DNA of 64,000 nt from Olsenella uli (GTDB taxonomy: Bacteria > Actinomycetota > Coriobacteriia > Coriobacteriales > Atopobiaceae). Shown here in pieces: positions 24,069 to 35,709 of the stretch. The number at the start of each line of letters is the position of its first letter. Position 1 is the stretch's first letter. The notes under the pieces are model-generated. The model was given only the letters and a program-made list of their open reading frames with translations, was not told where the DNA came from and did not search any database. The translations under genes and the position numbers were made by a program. The stretch is taken from positions 207,376-271,375 of the forward strand of contig NZ_JACJJK010000003.1 in NCBI RefSeq assembly GCF_016899935.1, read 5' to 3'.

Positions 24069-24998
24069 ATGCTGACAGAGGGGCTGCGCGCCGAGGTGGC
24101 GCGCCTCAAGGCGGAGCGCGACGCGGCGGTCCTGGCGCACTACTACGTCCCGCCCGAGGTCCAGGAGCTCGCCGACCACGTGGGCGACTCGTTTGCCCTG
24201 GCCAGGCTCGCCGCCACGCTGCCGTGCCGGACGCTCGTCTTTGCCGGCGTGCGCTTCATGGCCGAGAGCGCCAAGCTCCTCTCGCCGGACAAGACCGTCC
24301 TCATGCCGGACCCGGCGGCCGACTGCCCGATGGCCCACATGGTGCGCCATGAGACGGTCGTCGCCGCGCGGGCGCGCTACGGCGACGACCTGGCCGTCGC
24401 GTGCTACGTCAACTCGACGGCCGAGGCCAAGTCCTGGTCCGACGTCTGCGTGACCTCCTCCAACGCGGTGCGCATCGTGCGCGCGCTGCCGCAGAAGAAC
24501 GTCCTCTTCATCCCGGACCGCCACCTCGGCTCCTACGTGGCGCGCCAGGTGGGCGAGAAGAACGTGCTCCTGAACGACGGCTGCTGCCCCATCCATCAGG
24601 CCATCTCCGCCGACGAGGTCCGCGCGCTCAAGGAGGCGTTCCCGGAGGCGCCGGTGCTCGCGCACCCCGAGTGCGGGCCCGAGGTGATGGCGCTCGCGGA
24701 CGTCGCCGGCTCCACCTCGCAGATCATCGAGGCGGCCGTGGCGGGCACCGCGCGCGACTACATCGTGCTCACCGTGGACGGCGTGCGCGGCGAGCTGGAG
24801 CGCCGCTGCGCCGGGACCGACAAGCGCTTCCACTTCCCGGCCACGCGCCCGGCCTGCCCGGACATGGACCGCATCACCGCCGAGCGGCTCGTCGCGTGCC
24901 TGCGCGAGGGCACCGGCGAGGTGGGCCTGCCGCCCGTCGAGGTGGCCGACGGCGCCCGCGCCGCGCTCACGCGCATGCTCGAGCTGGGGGCCCGCTGA
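24069..24998 (+). CDS. nadA: Quinolinate synthase
   Basis: The protein has 309 residues, matching the short NadA type. It condenses iminoaspartate with dihydroxyacetone phosphate to quinolinate using a [4Fe-4S] cluster. Candidate cluster cysteines are in SDVCVTSSNA, AHPECGPEV and TRPACPDMD; AHYYVPPEVQELADHVGDS is the usual N-terminal signature. The ATG at 24069 has GAGGGGAG upstream; a TTG at 24048 is less likely. It is the first gene of nadA-nadB-nadC-niaR, and its stop overlaps the nadB start. Confidence 0.96.
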   Translation: MLTEGLRAEVARLKAERDAAVLAHYYVPPEVQELADHVGDSFALARLAATLPCRTLVFAGVRFMAESAKLLSPDKTVLMPDPAADCPMAHMVRHETVVAARARYGDDLAVACYVNSTAEAKSWSDVCVTSSNAVRIVRALPQKNVLFIPDRHLGSYVARQVGEKNVLLNDGCCPIHQAISADEVRALKEAFPEAPVLAHPECGPEVMALADVAGSTSQIIEAAVAGTARDYIVLTVDGVRGELERRCAGTDKRFHFPATRPACPDMDRITAERLVACLREGTGEVGLPPVEVADGARAALTRMLELGAR

Positions 24999-26341
24999 TG
25001 TCCCCGCGTCTGCAAATTGGGGACAGTCCCCAATTAACAGAAAACTTTGATGGGGTGATCGACTGCGACGTGGTCATCGTCGGCTGCGGCGTGGCGGGGC
25101 TCTACTGCGCGCTCAACCTGCCGGCGGCGCTCAGCGTGGTCCTGCTCTCCAAGGAGGAGGCGGACCACTGCGACTCCATGCTCGCCCAGGGCGGCATCTG
25201 CGTCCTGCACGACCCGGACGACTACGAGTCCTTCTTCGAGGACACGCTGCGCGCCGGCCACTACGAGAACCGCCTGGAGAGCGTGGACCTCATGATCCGC
25301 GCGAGCCGCCCGATCATCGACGACCTGATCAAGCGCGGTGTGCGCTTCGCCCGCAGACCGGACGGCGAGCTGGACTACACGCGCGAGGGCGCGCACTCCC
25401 GTCCGCGCATCGTCTACCACGAGGACGTGACCGGCAAGGAGATCACCACGCACCTGCTCGCCGACGTGCGCGGGCTGCCCCACGCGCGCATCCTCGAGCA
25501 CACCTGCATGACGGACCTTCTGGAGGGCTTCGAGGGGGACGGGCGGCGCGTGTGCCGCGGCGTCGTGGCCACGGGGCCGGCGGGCGAGCGGCTCGAGATC
25601 CGCGCGGACGCCACCGTCCTCGCCACGGGCGGGGTGGGCGGCCTCTACTCGCGCTCCACGAACTTCTCGTGCCTCACCGGGGACGGCTGCCGCGTGGCTG
25701 CCGAGCACGGGGTCCTGCTCGAGCACATGGACTACGTGCAGGTCCACCCCACCTCGCTCTGGAGCGAGAGGCCCGGGCGCGCCTTCCTCATCTCCGAGTC
25801 CGCGCGCGGGGAGGGCGCCATCCTGCTGAACGACGCCGGCGAGCGCTTCTGCGACGAGCTGCAGCCGCGCGACGTGGTCTCCGCCGCCATCTTTGCCGAG
25901 ATGCGTCGGACCGGCGCCGAGCACGTGTGGCTCTCCTTCGAGCGCGTGCCGCGCGAGGTCGTGGAGGGCCACTTCACGCACATCCTGGAGCGCTGCCTCG
26001 AGGAGGGCTACGATATCCGTGAGGAGCCGATTCCCGTGGTGCCCGCCCAGCACTACTTCATGGGCGGCATCCACGTGGACGCTGACTCCGAGACCACGCT
26101 GCCGCACCTCTTTGCCTGCGGCGAGACCTGCTGCAACGGGGTGCACGGCAAGAACCGGCTGGCCTCCAACAGCCTGCTGGAGTCGCTCGTCTTCGCGCAG
26201 CGGGCGGCCGACAAGATCATGCGCGACCGCTTTGTCGAGGACACGGCGACGCAGCTCGCCGCAGCCGCCCGGGCGCGCTCCCGCTTTGTGGCGGGTTCGC
26301 GCGACGTGACCGACGTGGCGCTGCTCACCGGTGCCGCGTGA
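24998..26341 (+). CDS. nadB: L-aspartate oxidase, short form
   Basis: The protein has 447 residues. It oxidises L-aspartate to iminoaspartate for NadA. The FAD-binding motif VVIVGCGVAGLYCALNLP begins near residue 27, and the family segments AQGGICV, GVVATGGVGGLYSRSTNF-like sequence, HPTS, ISESARGEGA, GGIHVD and NRLASNSLLE are visible. The C-terminal helical domain of 530-residue enzymes is mostly absent, as in many Gram-positive versions. The ATG overlaps the nadA stop. Unusually, codons 6-18 are formed by a palindromic REP-like element (25015-25052), giving an extra LQIGDSPQLTENF stretch before the FAD domain. Confidence 0.94.
   Translation: MSPRLQIGDSPQLTENFDGVIDCDVVIVGCGVAGLYCALNLPAALSVVLLSKEEADHCDSMLAQGGICVLHDPDDYESFFEDTLRAGHYENRLESVDLMIRASRPIIDDLIKRGVRFARRPDGELDYTREGAHSRPRIVYHEDVTGKEITTHLLADVRGLPHARILEHTCMTDLLEGFEGDGRRVCRGVVATGPAGERLEIRADATVLATGGVGGLYSRSTNFSCLTGDGCRVAAEHGVLLEHMDYVQVHPTSLWSERPGRAFLISESARGEGAILLNDAGERFCDELQPRDVVSAAIFAEMRRTGAEHVWLSFERVPREVVEGHFTHILERCLEEGYDIREEPIPVVPAQHYFMGGIHVDADSETTLPHLFACGETCCNGVHGKNRLASNSLLESLVFAQRAADKIMRDRFVEDTATQLAAAARARSRFVAGSRDVTDVALLTGAA
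25015..25052. repeat. REP-like palindrome inside the nadB coding region (type B)
   Basis: AATTGGGGAC (25015-25024) and GTCCCCAATT (25026-25035) are perfect arms around one base, followed by AACAGAAAACTTTGATG. The complement of 60043-60076 reads almost the same through the AACAGAAAACTTTTATG tail, so this is one repeat family of at least 36 bp. Here it is read in frame as part of NadB. Confidence 0.85.
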
Positions 26342-26393
26342 GACGGGCGCGCTCGCGCGTCCGTCCCGCGGCCGTCGAGAGAGGAGATTCCCC

Positions 26394-27248
26394 ATGACCG
26401 ACCCCATGATCCAGATGCAGATGGACGACCACATCCGCGCGGCGCTGCGCGAGGACATGCCCTTCGGCGACGTCTCCACCGCCGCCGTGATGCCGGAGCC
26501 GCATCCCGGCCGCGTGCAGCTCATCGCCAAGGCCGACGGCGTGATCGCGGGCCTCTCGGTCTTCTCGCGCGTCTTTGCGCTGCTCGACCCGGCCACGCGC
26601 GTCACCGCCGACGTGGCGGACGGCGAGCGCGTGAGCGCCGGCCAGCACGTCGCCACCGTGGAGGGCGACGTCCGCGTTCTGCTGGAGGGGGAGCGCACGG
26701 CCCTCAACTACCTGCAGCGCATGAGCGGCATCGCCACCTACACGGCGGGCATCGTGGCGGCGCTCGCGGGTACCGGGACCACGCTCGTCTGCACGCGCAA
26801 GACCACGCCCGGCATGCGCCTCTTCGAGCGCGAGGCCGTGCGCCTGGGCGGCGGGAGCCTCCATCGCTTTGGCCTCTCGGACGGCGTGCTGCTCAAGGAC
26901 AACCACATCGACGCCGCCGGCGGCGTGGCCGATGCGGTGGCCATGGCGCGCACGTCGGCGCCCTTCGTGGACAAGGTCGAGGTGGAGTGCGAGAGCTTGG
27001 ACATGGTGCGCGAGGCCGTGGAGGCCGGGGCGGACATCATCATGCTGGACAATATGGCCCACGACGACATGGCCGCCGCCGTCGCCCTGATCGCCGGGCG
27101 CGCGCAGACCGAGGCCTCCGGCAACGTGGGGGCCGCCAACGCGGGCCGCTACGCGGACCTGGGCGTGGACTTCGTCTCCTGCGGCGCGCTCACGCACTCC
27201 GCGCCGATCCTCGACCTCTCCCTCAAGCACCTGGAGGTTCTGGGGTGA
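26394..27248 (+). CDS. nadC: Nicotinate-nucleotide diphosphorylase (quinolinate phosphoribosyltransferase)
   Basis: The protein has 284 residues, the usual NadC size. It converts quinolinate and PRPP to nicotinate mononucleotide. Motifs include REDMPFGDVSTAAV, GERTALNYLQRMSGIAT, CTRKTTPGMR, GGGSLHRFGLSDGVLLKDNHI and the closing SCGALTHSAPILDLSLK. GAGAGGAG precedes the ATG at 26394. The stop overlaps the GTG of the repressor gene by 4 bp, indicating coupled translation. Confidence 0.96.
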   Translation: MTDPMIQMQMDDHIRAALREDMPFGDVSTAAVMPEPHPGRVQLIAKADGVIAGLSVFSRVFALLDPATRVTADVADGERVSAGQHVATVEGDVRVLLEGERTALNYLQRMSGIATYTAGIVAALAGTGTTLVCTRKTTPGMRLFEREAVRLGGGSLHRFGLSDGVLLKDNHIDAAGGVADAVAMARTSAPFVDKVEVECESLDMVREAVEAGADIIMLDNMAHDDMAAAVALIAGRAQTEASGNVGAANAGRYADLGVDFVSCGALTHSAPILDLSLKHLEVLG

Positions 27249-27799
27249 GCGGCGGGTCGGGGGAGGCCCGTCGCGAGAAGATCCTCGCGGCCCTGCGTGC
27301 GTCCGACCGCCCGCTCTCCGGCGGCGCGCTCGCCGCGCGGTGCGGCGTGAGCCGTCAGGTGGTGGTGACCGACGTCGCCCTCCTGCGCACGCGCGGGGAG
27401 AAGATCGTCTCCACCAACCGCGGCTACGTCCTTCTCGCCCCGAGCGCGCCCGACCGACCGATGCGTCTCTTCAAGTGTCGTCACACGGCGGAGCAGACCG
27501 CCGACGAGCTCACCTGCGTGGTCGACCTGGGCGGCTGCGTGGAGGACGTCTTCGTGAACCACCGCGTCTACGGCAAGGTCTCCTCCGAGCTGGGCATCGG
27601 GAGCCGACGTGACGTGGCGCGCTTCATGGAAGAGCTCTCCTCCGGGGTGTCCGCGCCGCTTCTGGAGGTCACGAGCGGCTACCACTTCCATCACGTGAGC
27701 GCCCGGAGTGAGCGGGACCTCGACGAGATAGGGCTCGCCCTTGCCGAGCGTGGCTACCTCGCCGAGCCCACCGACTACGAGTCCGTCACCTTTGCGTGA
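27245..27799 (+). CDS. niaR: NiaR-type transcriptional repressor with 3H domain
   Basis: The protein has 184 residues. An N-terminal helix-turn-helix (LAARCGVSRQVVVTDVALLRTRGEKIVSTNRGYVL) is followed by a 3H domain with three conserved histidines (FKCRHTAEQ, VFVNHRVYG and GYHFHHV). NiaR/YrxA proteins bind nicotinic acid and repress NAD synthesis and niacin uptake. It is the last gene of nadABC, so it likely controls its own operon through the TGTCA repeats at the nadA promoter. The GTG start overlaps nadC. Confidence 0.92.
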   Translation: MSGGSGEARREKILAALRASDRPLSGGALAARCGVSRQVVVTDVALLRTRGEKIVSTNRGYVLLAPSAPDRPMRLFKCRHTAEQTADELTCVVDLGGCVEDVFVNHRVYGKVSSELGIGSRRDVARFMEELSSGVSAPLLEVTSGYHFHHVSARSERDLDEIGLALAERGYLAEPTDYESVTFA

Positions 27800-27914
27800 T
27801 GCCGGCGCGTCCCGCCCTGCCCCAGGGGCGAGAGGGGCCGGGGCGCCTGCGGGCGCGTCCGTGCGTTTGGGTATACTCCCTACGTTCAGATTCGTGTCAG
27901 GGAGGTGGCAGCGC

Positions 27915-28841
27915 ATGGAGGACCTGGAGCCTTCGATCCCGCGGACGCCCGCGCAGGCGGTGCTGCGCATGGTCTCGCTGCTCATGGGGGGCATCGGCGC
28001 CCTGGCGCTGGTCGGCGGGCTGCTCGTGCTCGTGCCGGGCGTCATCGGCGGCGCCGACTTCTGGGCGTCGGTCACCTTTGGCGTGATGATTCTCGTGGCC
28101 GCCGGCCTGCTCGTCCTGACGGCGATCCTGGGGCTTGCGGCCTCCAACAACTCCGCGCGCGTGGGGCCGTACCGGTTCCTGTGCTACCTCGTGGGGCTCG
28201 CCGTGCTCGTGGCCATCGTGTGGGGCTGGGGCATGGGCACCTTCATCCTGTTCAATCCCATCGTCCTCACGACGACGATCGTCTACGTGCTGATCTGCTC
28301 GCGCCTGGCCGACAAGGTCAAGGAGGAGCACGACAAGGGCGTTTCCGGCGAGACGTTCCTGCGGTCGCGCCACCAGCGCGTGCTGCACCTGCTCTCCGAG
28401 CTCATCGTCCTGAAGGGCGTGCTCACCATTGTGGTGGTCGCCGTGTTTGGCGCCGCCCTCGTCGTGTACGGGGAGGGCGAGCGCGCCGTCATCTCGGGCG
28501 TCCCCGTCACGGTCACGGGGACGCTCTACGCGCTGCTCGTCTTTGGCGGCGTCGCGGCGGGCGCGAGCGTGGGCGTGGGCGCGCTCGGCATCTGGGGCTC
28601 CAACCGCCCGCAGAAGGTCAGGCCGTTTCTGGTGGTGGCGGCGATCGCGCTGGCGCTCGACCTCGTGCAGGTCGTGGGACGCCTGTTGGAGCGCGGCGTC
28701 TTCGGCCTCTCGTTCGACCTGCTGCTCGACGTCGTCTTCATGGCCGCCTGCGTCTACCTCGCCGTGCGGATCGACCGACAGCCCACGCCCGAGGAGCTCG
28801 CCGCCGCTGCCGGCGTCGCCCTCGTCTCCGACCAGGAGTGA
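27915..28841 (+). CDS. Multi-pass membrane protein of unknown function
   Basis: The protein has 308 residues with about eight predicted membrane segments; the first begins near residue 20 (MVSLLMGGIGALALVGGLLVLVPGVIGG). A positively charged cytoplasmic loop (SRLADKVKEEHDKGVSGETFLRSRHQRVLH) sits in the middle and the C-terminus is acidic. I do not recognise the family. GGAGGTGGC (27901-27909) fixes the ATG at 27915, and a -10-like TATACT is at 27872-27877. The stop is followed by a partial GGGGACAGG repeat remnant and then the amylase gene. Confidence 0.6.
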   Translation: MEDLEPSIPRTPAQAVLRMVSLLMGGIGALALVGGLLVLVPGVIGGADFWASVTFGVMILVAAGLLVLTAILGLAASNNSARVGPYRFLCYLVGLAVLVAIVWGWGMGTFILFNPIVLTTTIVYVLICSRLADKVKEEHDKGVSGETFLRSRHQRVLHLLSELIVLKGVLTIVVVAVFGAALVVYGEGERAVISGVPVTVTGTLYALLVFGGVAAGASVGVGALGIWGSNRPQKVRPFLVVAAIALALDLVQVVGRLLERGVFGLSFDLLLDVVFMAACVYLAVRIDRQPTPEELAAAAGVALVSDQE

Positions 28842-28884
28842 GACAAAGGGGACAGGTTCGCTTGTCCCATCGGAAAGGAGCCGC

Positions 28885-30408
28885 ATGACCAACGGAACCA
28901 TGCTCCAGGGCTTCTCCTGGTACCTGCCCGCCGACGGCTCGCACTGGCGCCGCATCGCCGAGCAGGCCGCCGACTTTGCCTACCAGGGCATCACCGCCGT
29001 CTGGCTGCCGCCCGCCTACAAGGCCGAGAAGGGCGCCGAGGACGTGGGCTACGGCGTCTATGACACCTATGACCTGGGCGAGTTTGACCAGAAGGGGACC
29101 GTGCGCACCAAGTACGGCACTCGCGCCGAGTACGAGGCCGCCGTGCGCGCGCTGCAGGCAAACGGCATCCAGGCGCTCGCGGACATCGTGCTCAACCAGC
29201 GCCTCGGCGCGGACGGCTGCGAGGACGTGGTCGCGCGCGAGGTGCAGTCCAACAACCGCGAGCTTGTGCTCGGCGACGCGCGGACGATCTCCGCGTGGAC
29301 GCGTTTCTCGTTCCCCGGGCGCGCGGGCGCCTACTCGGACTTCACCTGGGACTGGACGTGCTTTCACGGCGTGGACTGGGACGACCGTGCCAAGCGAAAG
29401 GCCATCTTCCTCTTTGACGGCAAGCACTGGGACAGCGCTGTGGACCGCACGGAGAACGCCAACTACGACTACCTCATGGGCGCGGACGTGGACGTGAACG
29501 ACCCGCGCGTCTTTGACGAGCTCGTGCGCTGGGGCTGCTGGTACGTGGACGCCTGCGGGCTGGACGGCTTCCGCCTGGACGCGCTCAAGCACATCGACCG
29601 AGGCTTCTACCTGCGCTGGCTCGACGCCGTACGCAAGCACACGGGGCGTGAGCTCTTCTGTGTGGGTGAATACTGGGGCCGCACGGCTGACGAGCTCACG
29701 GCCTACCTGGGGGCCGAAAAGTGCCTGTCGCTCTTTGACGTCCCGCTGCACTACAACCTCTACGCCGCGTCGTGCTCCAACGGTGACGTTGATCTCTCCA
29801 AGATCTTCTCGGGCACGCTCGTGGAGCGCGACCCGGTGCACGCCGTGACCTTTGCCGAGAACCACGACACGCAGCCGGGCCAGGCGCTGCAGTCCTTCGT
29901 GCAGACGTGGTTCAAGCCCGCTGCCTATGCGCTGATCCTGCTGCGCGAGGCGGGCTACCCCTGCGTCTTCTACGGCGACCTCTACGGCATGCCCAACGAC
30001 GGCAACATTCCAGCGGTGCGCGAGCTGCCGCTGCTCATGGAGATCCGTCGTCGCTTTGCCTACGGCGCGCAGCACGACTTCCTGGACGCGCCGGACGTGA
30101 TCGGCTGGACGCGCGAGGGCGACGCCGAGCACGAGGGCAGCGGCGTGGCCGTGGTCCTCACCGACCGCGACGGCGGCGAGAAGCGCATGTTCGTGGGCGC
30201 GGGTCACGCCGGCGAGACCTGGGGCTGCGTCATCGGCGAGCAGGACGACGTCGTCGTGGACGCCGAGGGCTGGGCCGCCTTCCGCACGCTCGGCGGGCGC
30301 CTCTCGGTCTACCTGCCCGAGAGGACGGCCGACGCGCTGGAGAACGACCGCCAGCTCCACCGCATCGCCCGCGAGATCGCCGAGGACACCGAGGAGATGC
30401 GCGCGTAG
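28885..30408 (+). CDS. Cytosolic alpha-amylase, GH13
   Basis: The protein has 507 residues and begins MTNGTMLQGFSWYLPADG, the start typical of the liquefying-type (GH13_5-like) bacterial alpha-amylases, but with no signal peptide, so it should act inside the cell on glycogen or imported maltodextrins. Conserved regions are ALADIVLNQR, DGFRLDALKHI with the nucleophile Asp, FCVGEYW with the acid/base Glu, and FAENHDTQPGQAL with the third catalytic Asp. GGAAAGGAG precedes the ATG. It is transcribed alone or with the upstream membrane protein; a hairpin at 30440-30474 follows. Confidence 0.92.
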   Translation: MTNGTMLQGFSWYLPADGSHWRRIAEQAADFAYQGITAVWLPPAYKAEKGAEDVGYGVYDTYDLGEFDQKGTVRTKYGTRAEYEAAVRALQANGIQALADIVLNQRLGADGCEDVVAREVQSNNRELVLGDARTISAWTRFSFPGRAGAYSDFTWDWTCFHGVDWDDRAKRKAIFLFDGKHWDSAVDRTENANYDYLMGADVDVNDPRVFDELVRWGCWYVDACGLDGFRLDALKHIDRGFYLRWLDAVRKHTGRELFCVGEYWGRTADELTAYLGAEKCLSLFDVPLHYNLYAASCSNGDVDLSKIFSGTLVERDPVHAVTFAENHDTQPGQALQSFVQTWFKPAAYALILLREAGYPCVFYGDLYGMPNDGNIPAVRELPLLMEIRRRFAYGAQHDFLDAPDVIGWTREGDAEHEGSGVAVVLTDRDGGEKRMFVGAGHAGETWGCVIGEQDDVVVDAEGWAAFRTLGGRLSVYLPERTADALENDRQLHRIAREIAEDTEEMRA

Positions 30409-30439
30409 CGCCCCAGTCCCGGAATTGCGTAACGAGAAG

Positions 30440-30474
30440 GGCCGCGCGCTCCCGTCATCTGGGGGCGCGCGGCC
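30440..30474 (+). terminator. Hairpin downstream of the amylase gene
   Basis: GGCCGCGCGC (30440-30449) pairs with GCGCGCGGCC (30465-30474). No T-tract follows; the 19-bp-period repeat array begins immediately after. Confidence 0.6.
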
Positions 30475-30476
30475 GT

Positions 30477-30657
30477 CGGTTATGCGCAACCGCGACGGTT
30501 ATGCGCACTCGCGTCGGTTATGTACAGGCTGTGGCGACACGGTTTTCTCGGCCAGAGCGTCTACCTGCGACTTTGCGAGAAGGACCGGTGCGCACAACCG
30601 TCACGATTGCGCATAACCGTCAGCGTTGCGCATAACCGTCAGCGTTGCGCATAACCG
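30477..30657. repeat. Inverted array of GGTTATGCGCA units, 19-bp period (locus 2)
   Basis: Three forward units CGGTTATGCGCA (30477, 30496, and 30515 as CGGTTATGTACA) face four reverse units TGCGCATAACCG (30589 as TGCGCACAACCG, 30608, 30627, 30646). All steps are exactly 19 bp. A GAGAAGGAC copy (30577-30585) lies between the arms, as at the sister locus 14798-14941. It separates the convergent amylase and dipeptidase genes. Confidence 0.87.
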
Positions 30658-30674
30658 TCAGTGTGGGGGGCTGC

Positions 30675-33697
<3,023 letters not shown>

Positions 33698-33704
33698 ACG
33701 GAAT

Positions 33705-33734
33705 CGCCCCCGAGCCTGAGGGGACTCGGGGGCG
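33705..33734. terminator. Bidirectional hairpin between GH1 and ROK genes
   Basis: CGCCCCCGAG (33705-33714) pairs perfectly with CTCGGGGGCG (33725-33734). It lies between two convergent genes and lacks a T-tract on either side. Confidence 0.65.
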
Positions 33735-33796
33735 AGGCTCGAGCGAGGCGCGTCCTTCTCGGGCGGCGACGCACTTCGGACGCGGGCGCGGGAGCC

Positions 33797-34669
33797 CTAT
33801 GCCATGAGGGCCCTTCTCCCCAGCTCGACGCAGCCGAGCACACCCTGGTCGTCGTTCAGGCTCGGGGGCACGATGTAGGCGTCGATGTCCTCCAGCTCCG
33901 GGGCGGTGATGTATCCGCCGAGGTAGGCGAGGGTCTTCTTCCGGACGATGGGGAAGAGCTGCTCCTGGTGCATCACGCCGCCGCCGAGGATGATGCGGCG
34001 CGGCGAATAGCACAGCACGAGGTCGCAGCACATCTGCGCGAGGTAGTCTCCCTCCAGCTCCCAGACCTCCGGGCGACCGGCGAGCTCGGCGCCCTTGGCA
34101 CCCCAGCGTCGCTCGATCGACGGGCCCGCCGCGAGTCCCTCGAGGCAGCTCTCGTGGCTCGGGCACACGCAGGGGCCCTCGTCGCCCGGGACGCGCCTCA
34201 CGAGCATGTGTCCCGCCTCGGGATGGAGCATCCCGTGAAGCAGGCGCCCCCCGCACATGACGCCTGCGCCCACGCCGGTGCCGATGGTCACGTAGACGAG
34301 GTCCGAGATGCCCCGCGAGCTGCCGAACGTGGCCTCGCCGAGACAGGCGACGTTGACGTCGGTGTCGTAGCCGACGGGCACGCCAAGCGCGCGCACGAAC
34401 GCATCGCGCAGGGGATAGCCGCGCCACGCGACCTTGGGCGTCTCGAGAATCATGCCGAACGACGGGCTCTCCGGGTCAACGCAGGTCGGACCGAAGGCGC
34501 CGATGCCGAGAGCCTCGACGCCGCGCTCCAGGAACCAGCCCGCAAGCGTGGGAACGGTGTCCTCGGGTGCGAGCGTGGGAAACGACGCCCGCTCCAGCAT
34601 CTCGCCCTGCTCCGTGGCGACGGCGCAGACCATCTTGGTCCCGCCCGCCTCGAGTGCCCCGATTCTCAT
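33797..34669 (-). CDS. ROK-family sugar kinase, fructokinase-like
   Basis: The protein has 290 residues. MRIGALEAGGTKMVCAVATEQG is the ATP-binding N-terminus and resembles GmuE-type fructokinases. The ROK zinc-binding region is HPEAGHMLVRRVPGDEGPC.CPSHESCLEGLAAGP, and IILGGGVM is present. It would phosphorylate a hexose in the cytosol. GAAGGGGGC precedes the ATG. It sits next to GH1 genes, a PTS and a GntR regulator, so it probably processes sugar released from beta-glucosides or a related disaccharide. Confidence 0.88.
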   Translation of the reverse strand: MRIGALEAGGTKMVCAVATEQGEMLERASFPTLAPEDTVPTLAGWFLERGVEALGIGAFGPTCVDPESPSFGMILETPKVAWRGYPLRDAFVRALGVPVGYDTDVNVACLGEATFGSSRGISDLVYVTIGTGVGAGVMCGGRLLHGMLHPEAGHMLVRRVPGDEGPCVCPSHESCLEGLAAGPSIERRWGAKGAELAGRPEVWELEGDYLAQMCCDLVLCYSPRRIILGGGVMHQEQLFPIVRKKTLAYLGGYITAPELEDIDAYIVPPSLNDDQGVLGCVELGRRALMA

Positions 34670-34766
34670 GTGCGCCCCCTTCTGGCCCCGCGGACCTGTG
34701 TCCTCACGTGCCTTGTCTCGAAACCCTCTCGGGCTCTCACCGCGCCTGCCCCCTTCGGACCTTTCG

Positions 34767-35483
34767 TCACTTCGTGCTGATGCTCCTGAACTCATACCCA
34801 TGCGGGCGGCGCGCGAACGAGTACTCGAACGGCGTGCCGTCATCGAGGTAGCCCCCCTGCTCGACCTCGAGCAGGGGGTCGCCCGGCTCGAGCCCCATCC
34901 ACGCGCACTCGTCCTCGGTGGGAAGAACCGCGCGGATGGTGCGATGCGCGCTCGCGATCCTGAGCCCGAGGTCCTTCTCGATGTAGTGATAGATGGAGGT
35001 CTCGACGTTTTTGAGCCGGAGATTGGGGATCACGTCGATGGGCATGTAGGTGTACTCGATCGCCGTGGCCACGTCATCGGCAAAGCGTACGCGAATGACG
35101 TGGTAGACGAACTGGTCGGCCTCGATGTCGAGCATGTGGGCCACGTCGGGCGAGGGCATTGCCACCGAGAAGTCCTTGACCTCGGTCCGCACGGCCTCGC
35201 CGCGGCGCTCGTGCTCTGCGGTGAAGCCCTCCATCTGGCGGCTCGTCTCGAAGGCGGCGTCATCCTTGAGCGGGGTCCGGACGTTCTTGACGAACGAGCC
35301 CGACCCGCGCCGCCGCGTGATGTAGCCACGGTCCTCCAGGATGTCGAGCGCCTTCTTGATGGTCACCTTGCTGACTTCGTAGCTTTGGCAGAGCGACTCT
35401 ATGGAGGGCAGCTGTGAGTTTGGCAGGAAGGCGCCGGAGCGGATGTGCGCTATCAGGTCCTGTGCGACGAGCTCGTACTTCAT
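34767..35483 (-). CDS. GntR/HutC-family regulator with UTRA domain
   Basis: The protein has 238 residues. The N-terminal winged helix (LPSIESLCQSYEVSKVTIKKALDILEDRGYITRRRGSGSFV) is followed by a UTRA ligand domain (from about residue 90: FVYHVIRVRFADD, IEYTYMPIDVIP). It is divergent from the GH1-PTS operon, so it most likely senses a phosphorylated sugar and represses that operon through the repeated palindromes at 35601-35642. The start follows AGAGGCGG. Confidence 0.9.
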   Translation of the reverse strand: MKYELVAQDLIAHIRSGAFLPNSQLPSIESLCQSYEVSKVTIKKALDILEDRGYITRRRGSGSFVKNVRTPLKDDAAFETSRQMEGFTAEHERRGEAVRTEVKDFSVAMPSPDVAHMLDIEADQFVYHVIRVRFADDVATAIEYTYMPIDVIPNLRLKNVETSIYHYIEKDLGLRIASAHRTIRAVLPTEDECAWMGLEPGDPLLEVEQGGYLDDGTPFEYSFARRPHGYEFRSISTK

Positions 35484-35600
35484 CGGGGAGCCGCCTCTCG
35501 TTCTCCCCAGCATAGCGCGGAGCAGGAAGGTGTGGGGGTAATTTTCATCCGTATCCACTCACCGATGAAAACATATCGCTCAAATTTTATACACAAGAAC

Positions 35601-35642
35601 GTCTTAAATAAGAATAAAACATGCCTAGTCTAAAAATAAGAC
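35601..35642. promoter_or_regulatory. Candidate paired operator in the A+T-rich divergent promoter region
   Basis: GTCTTAAATAAGAA (35601-35614) and GTCTAAAAATAAGAC (35628-35642) are two related palindromes 27 bp apart, in a conspicuously A+T-rich 100-bp stretch between the GntR gene and the GH1-PTS genes. They would suit a dimeric GntR regulator. No convincing -35/-10 pair could be assigned. Confidence 0.4.
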
Positions 35643-35709
35643 ATGTCAGGTTTGTCACATGGCGAGCAGGGCGTGGGGGGAAGGAAAAGAAGAGAGAAGG
35701 GAGAGAGAG

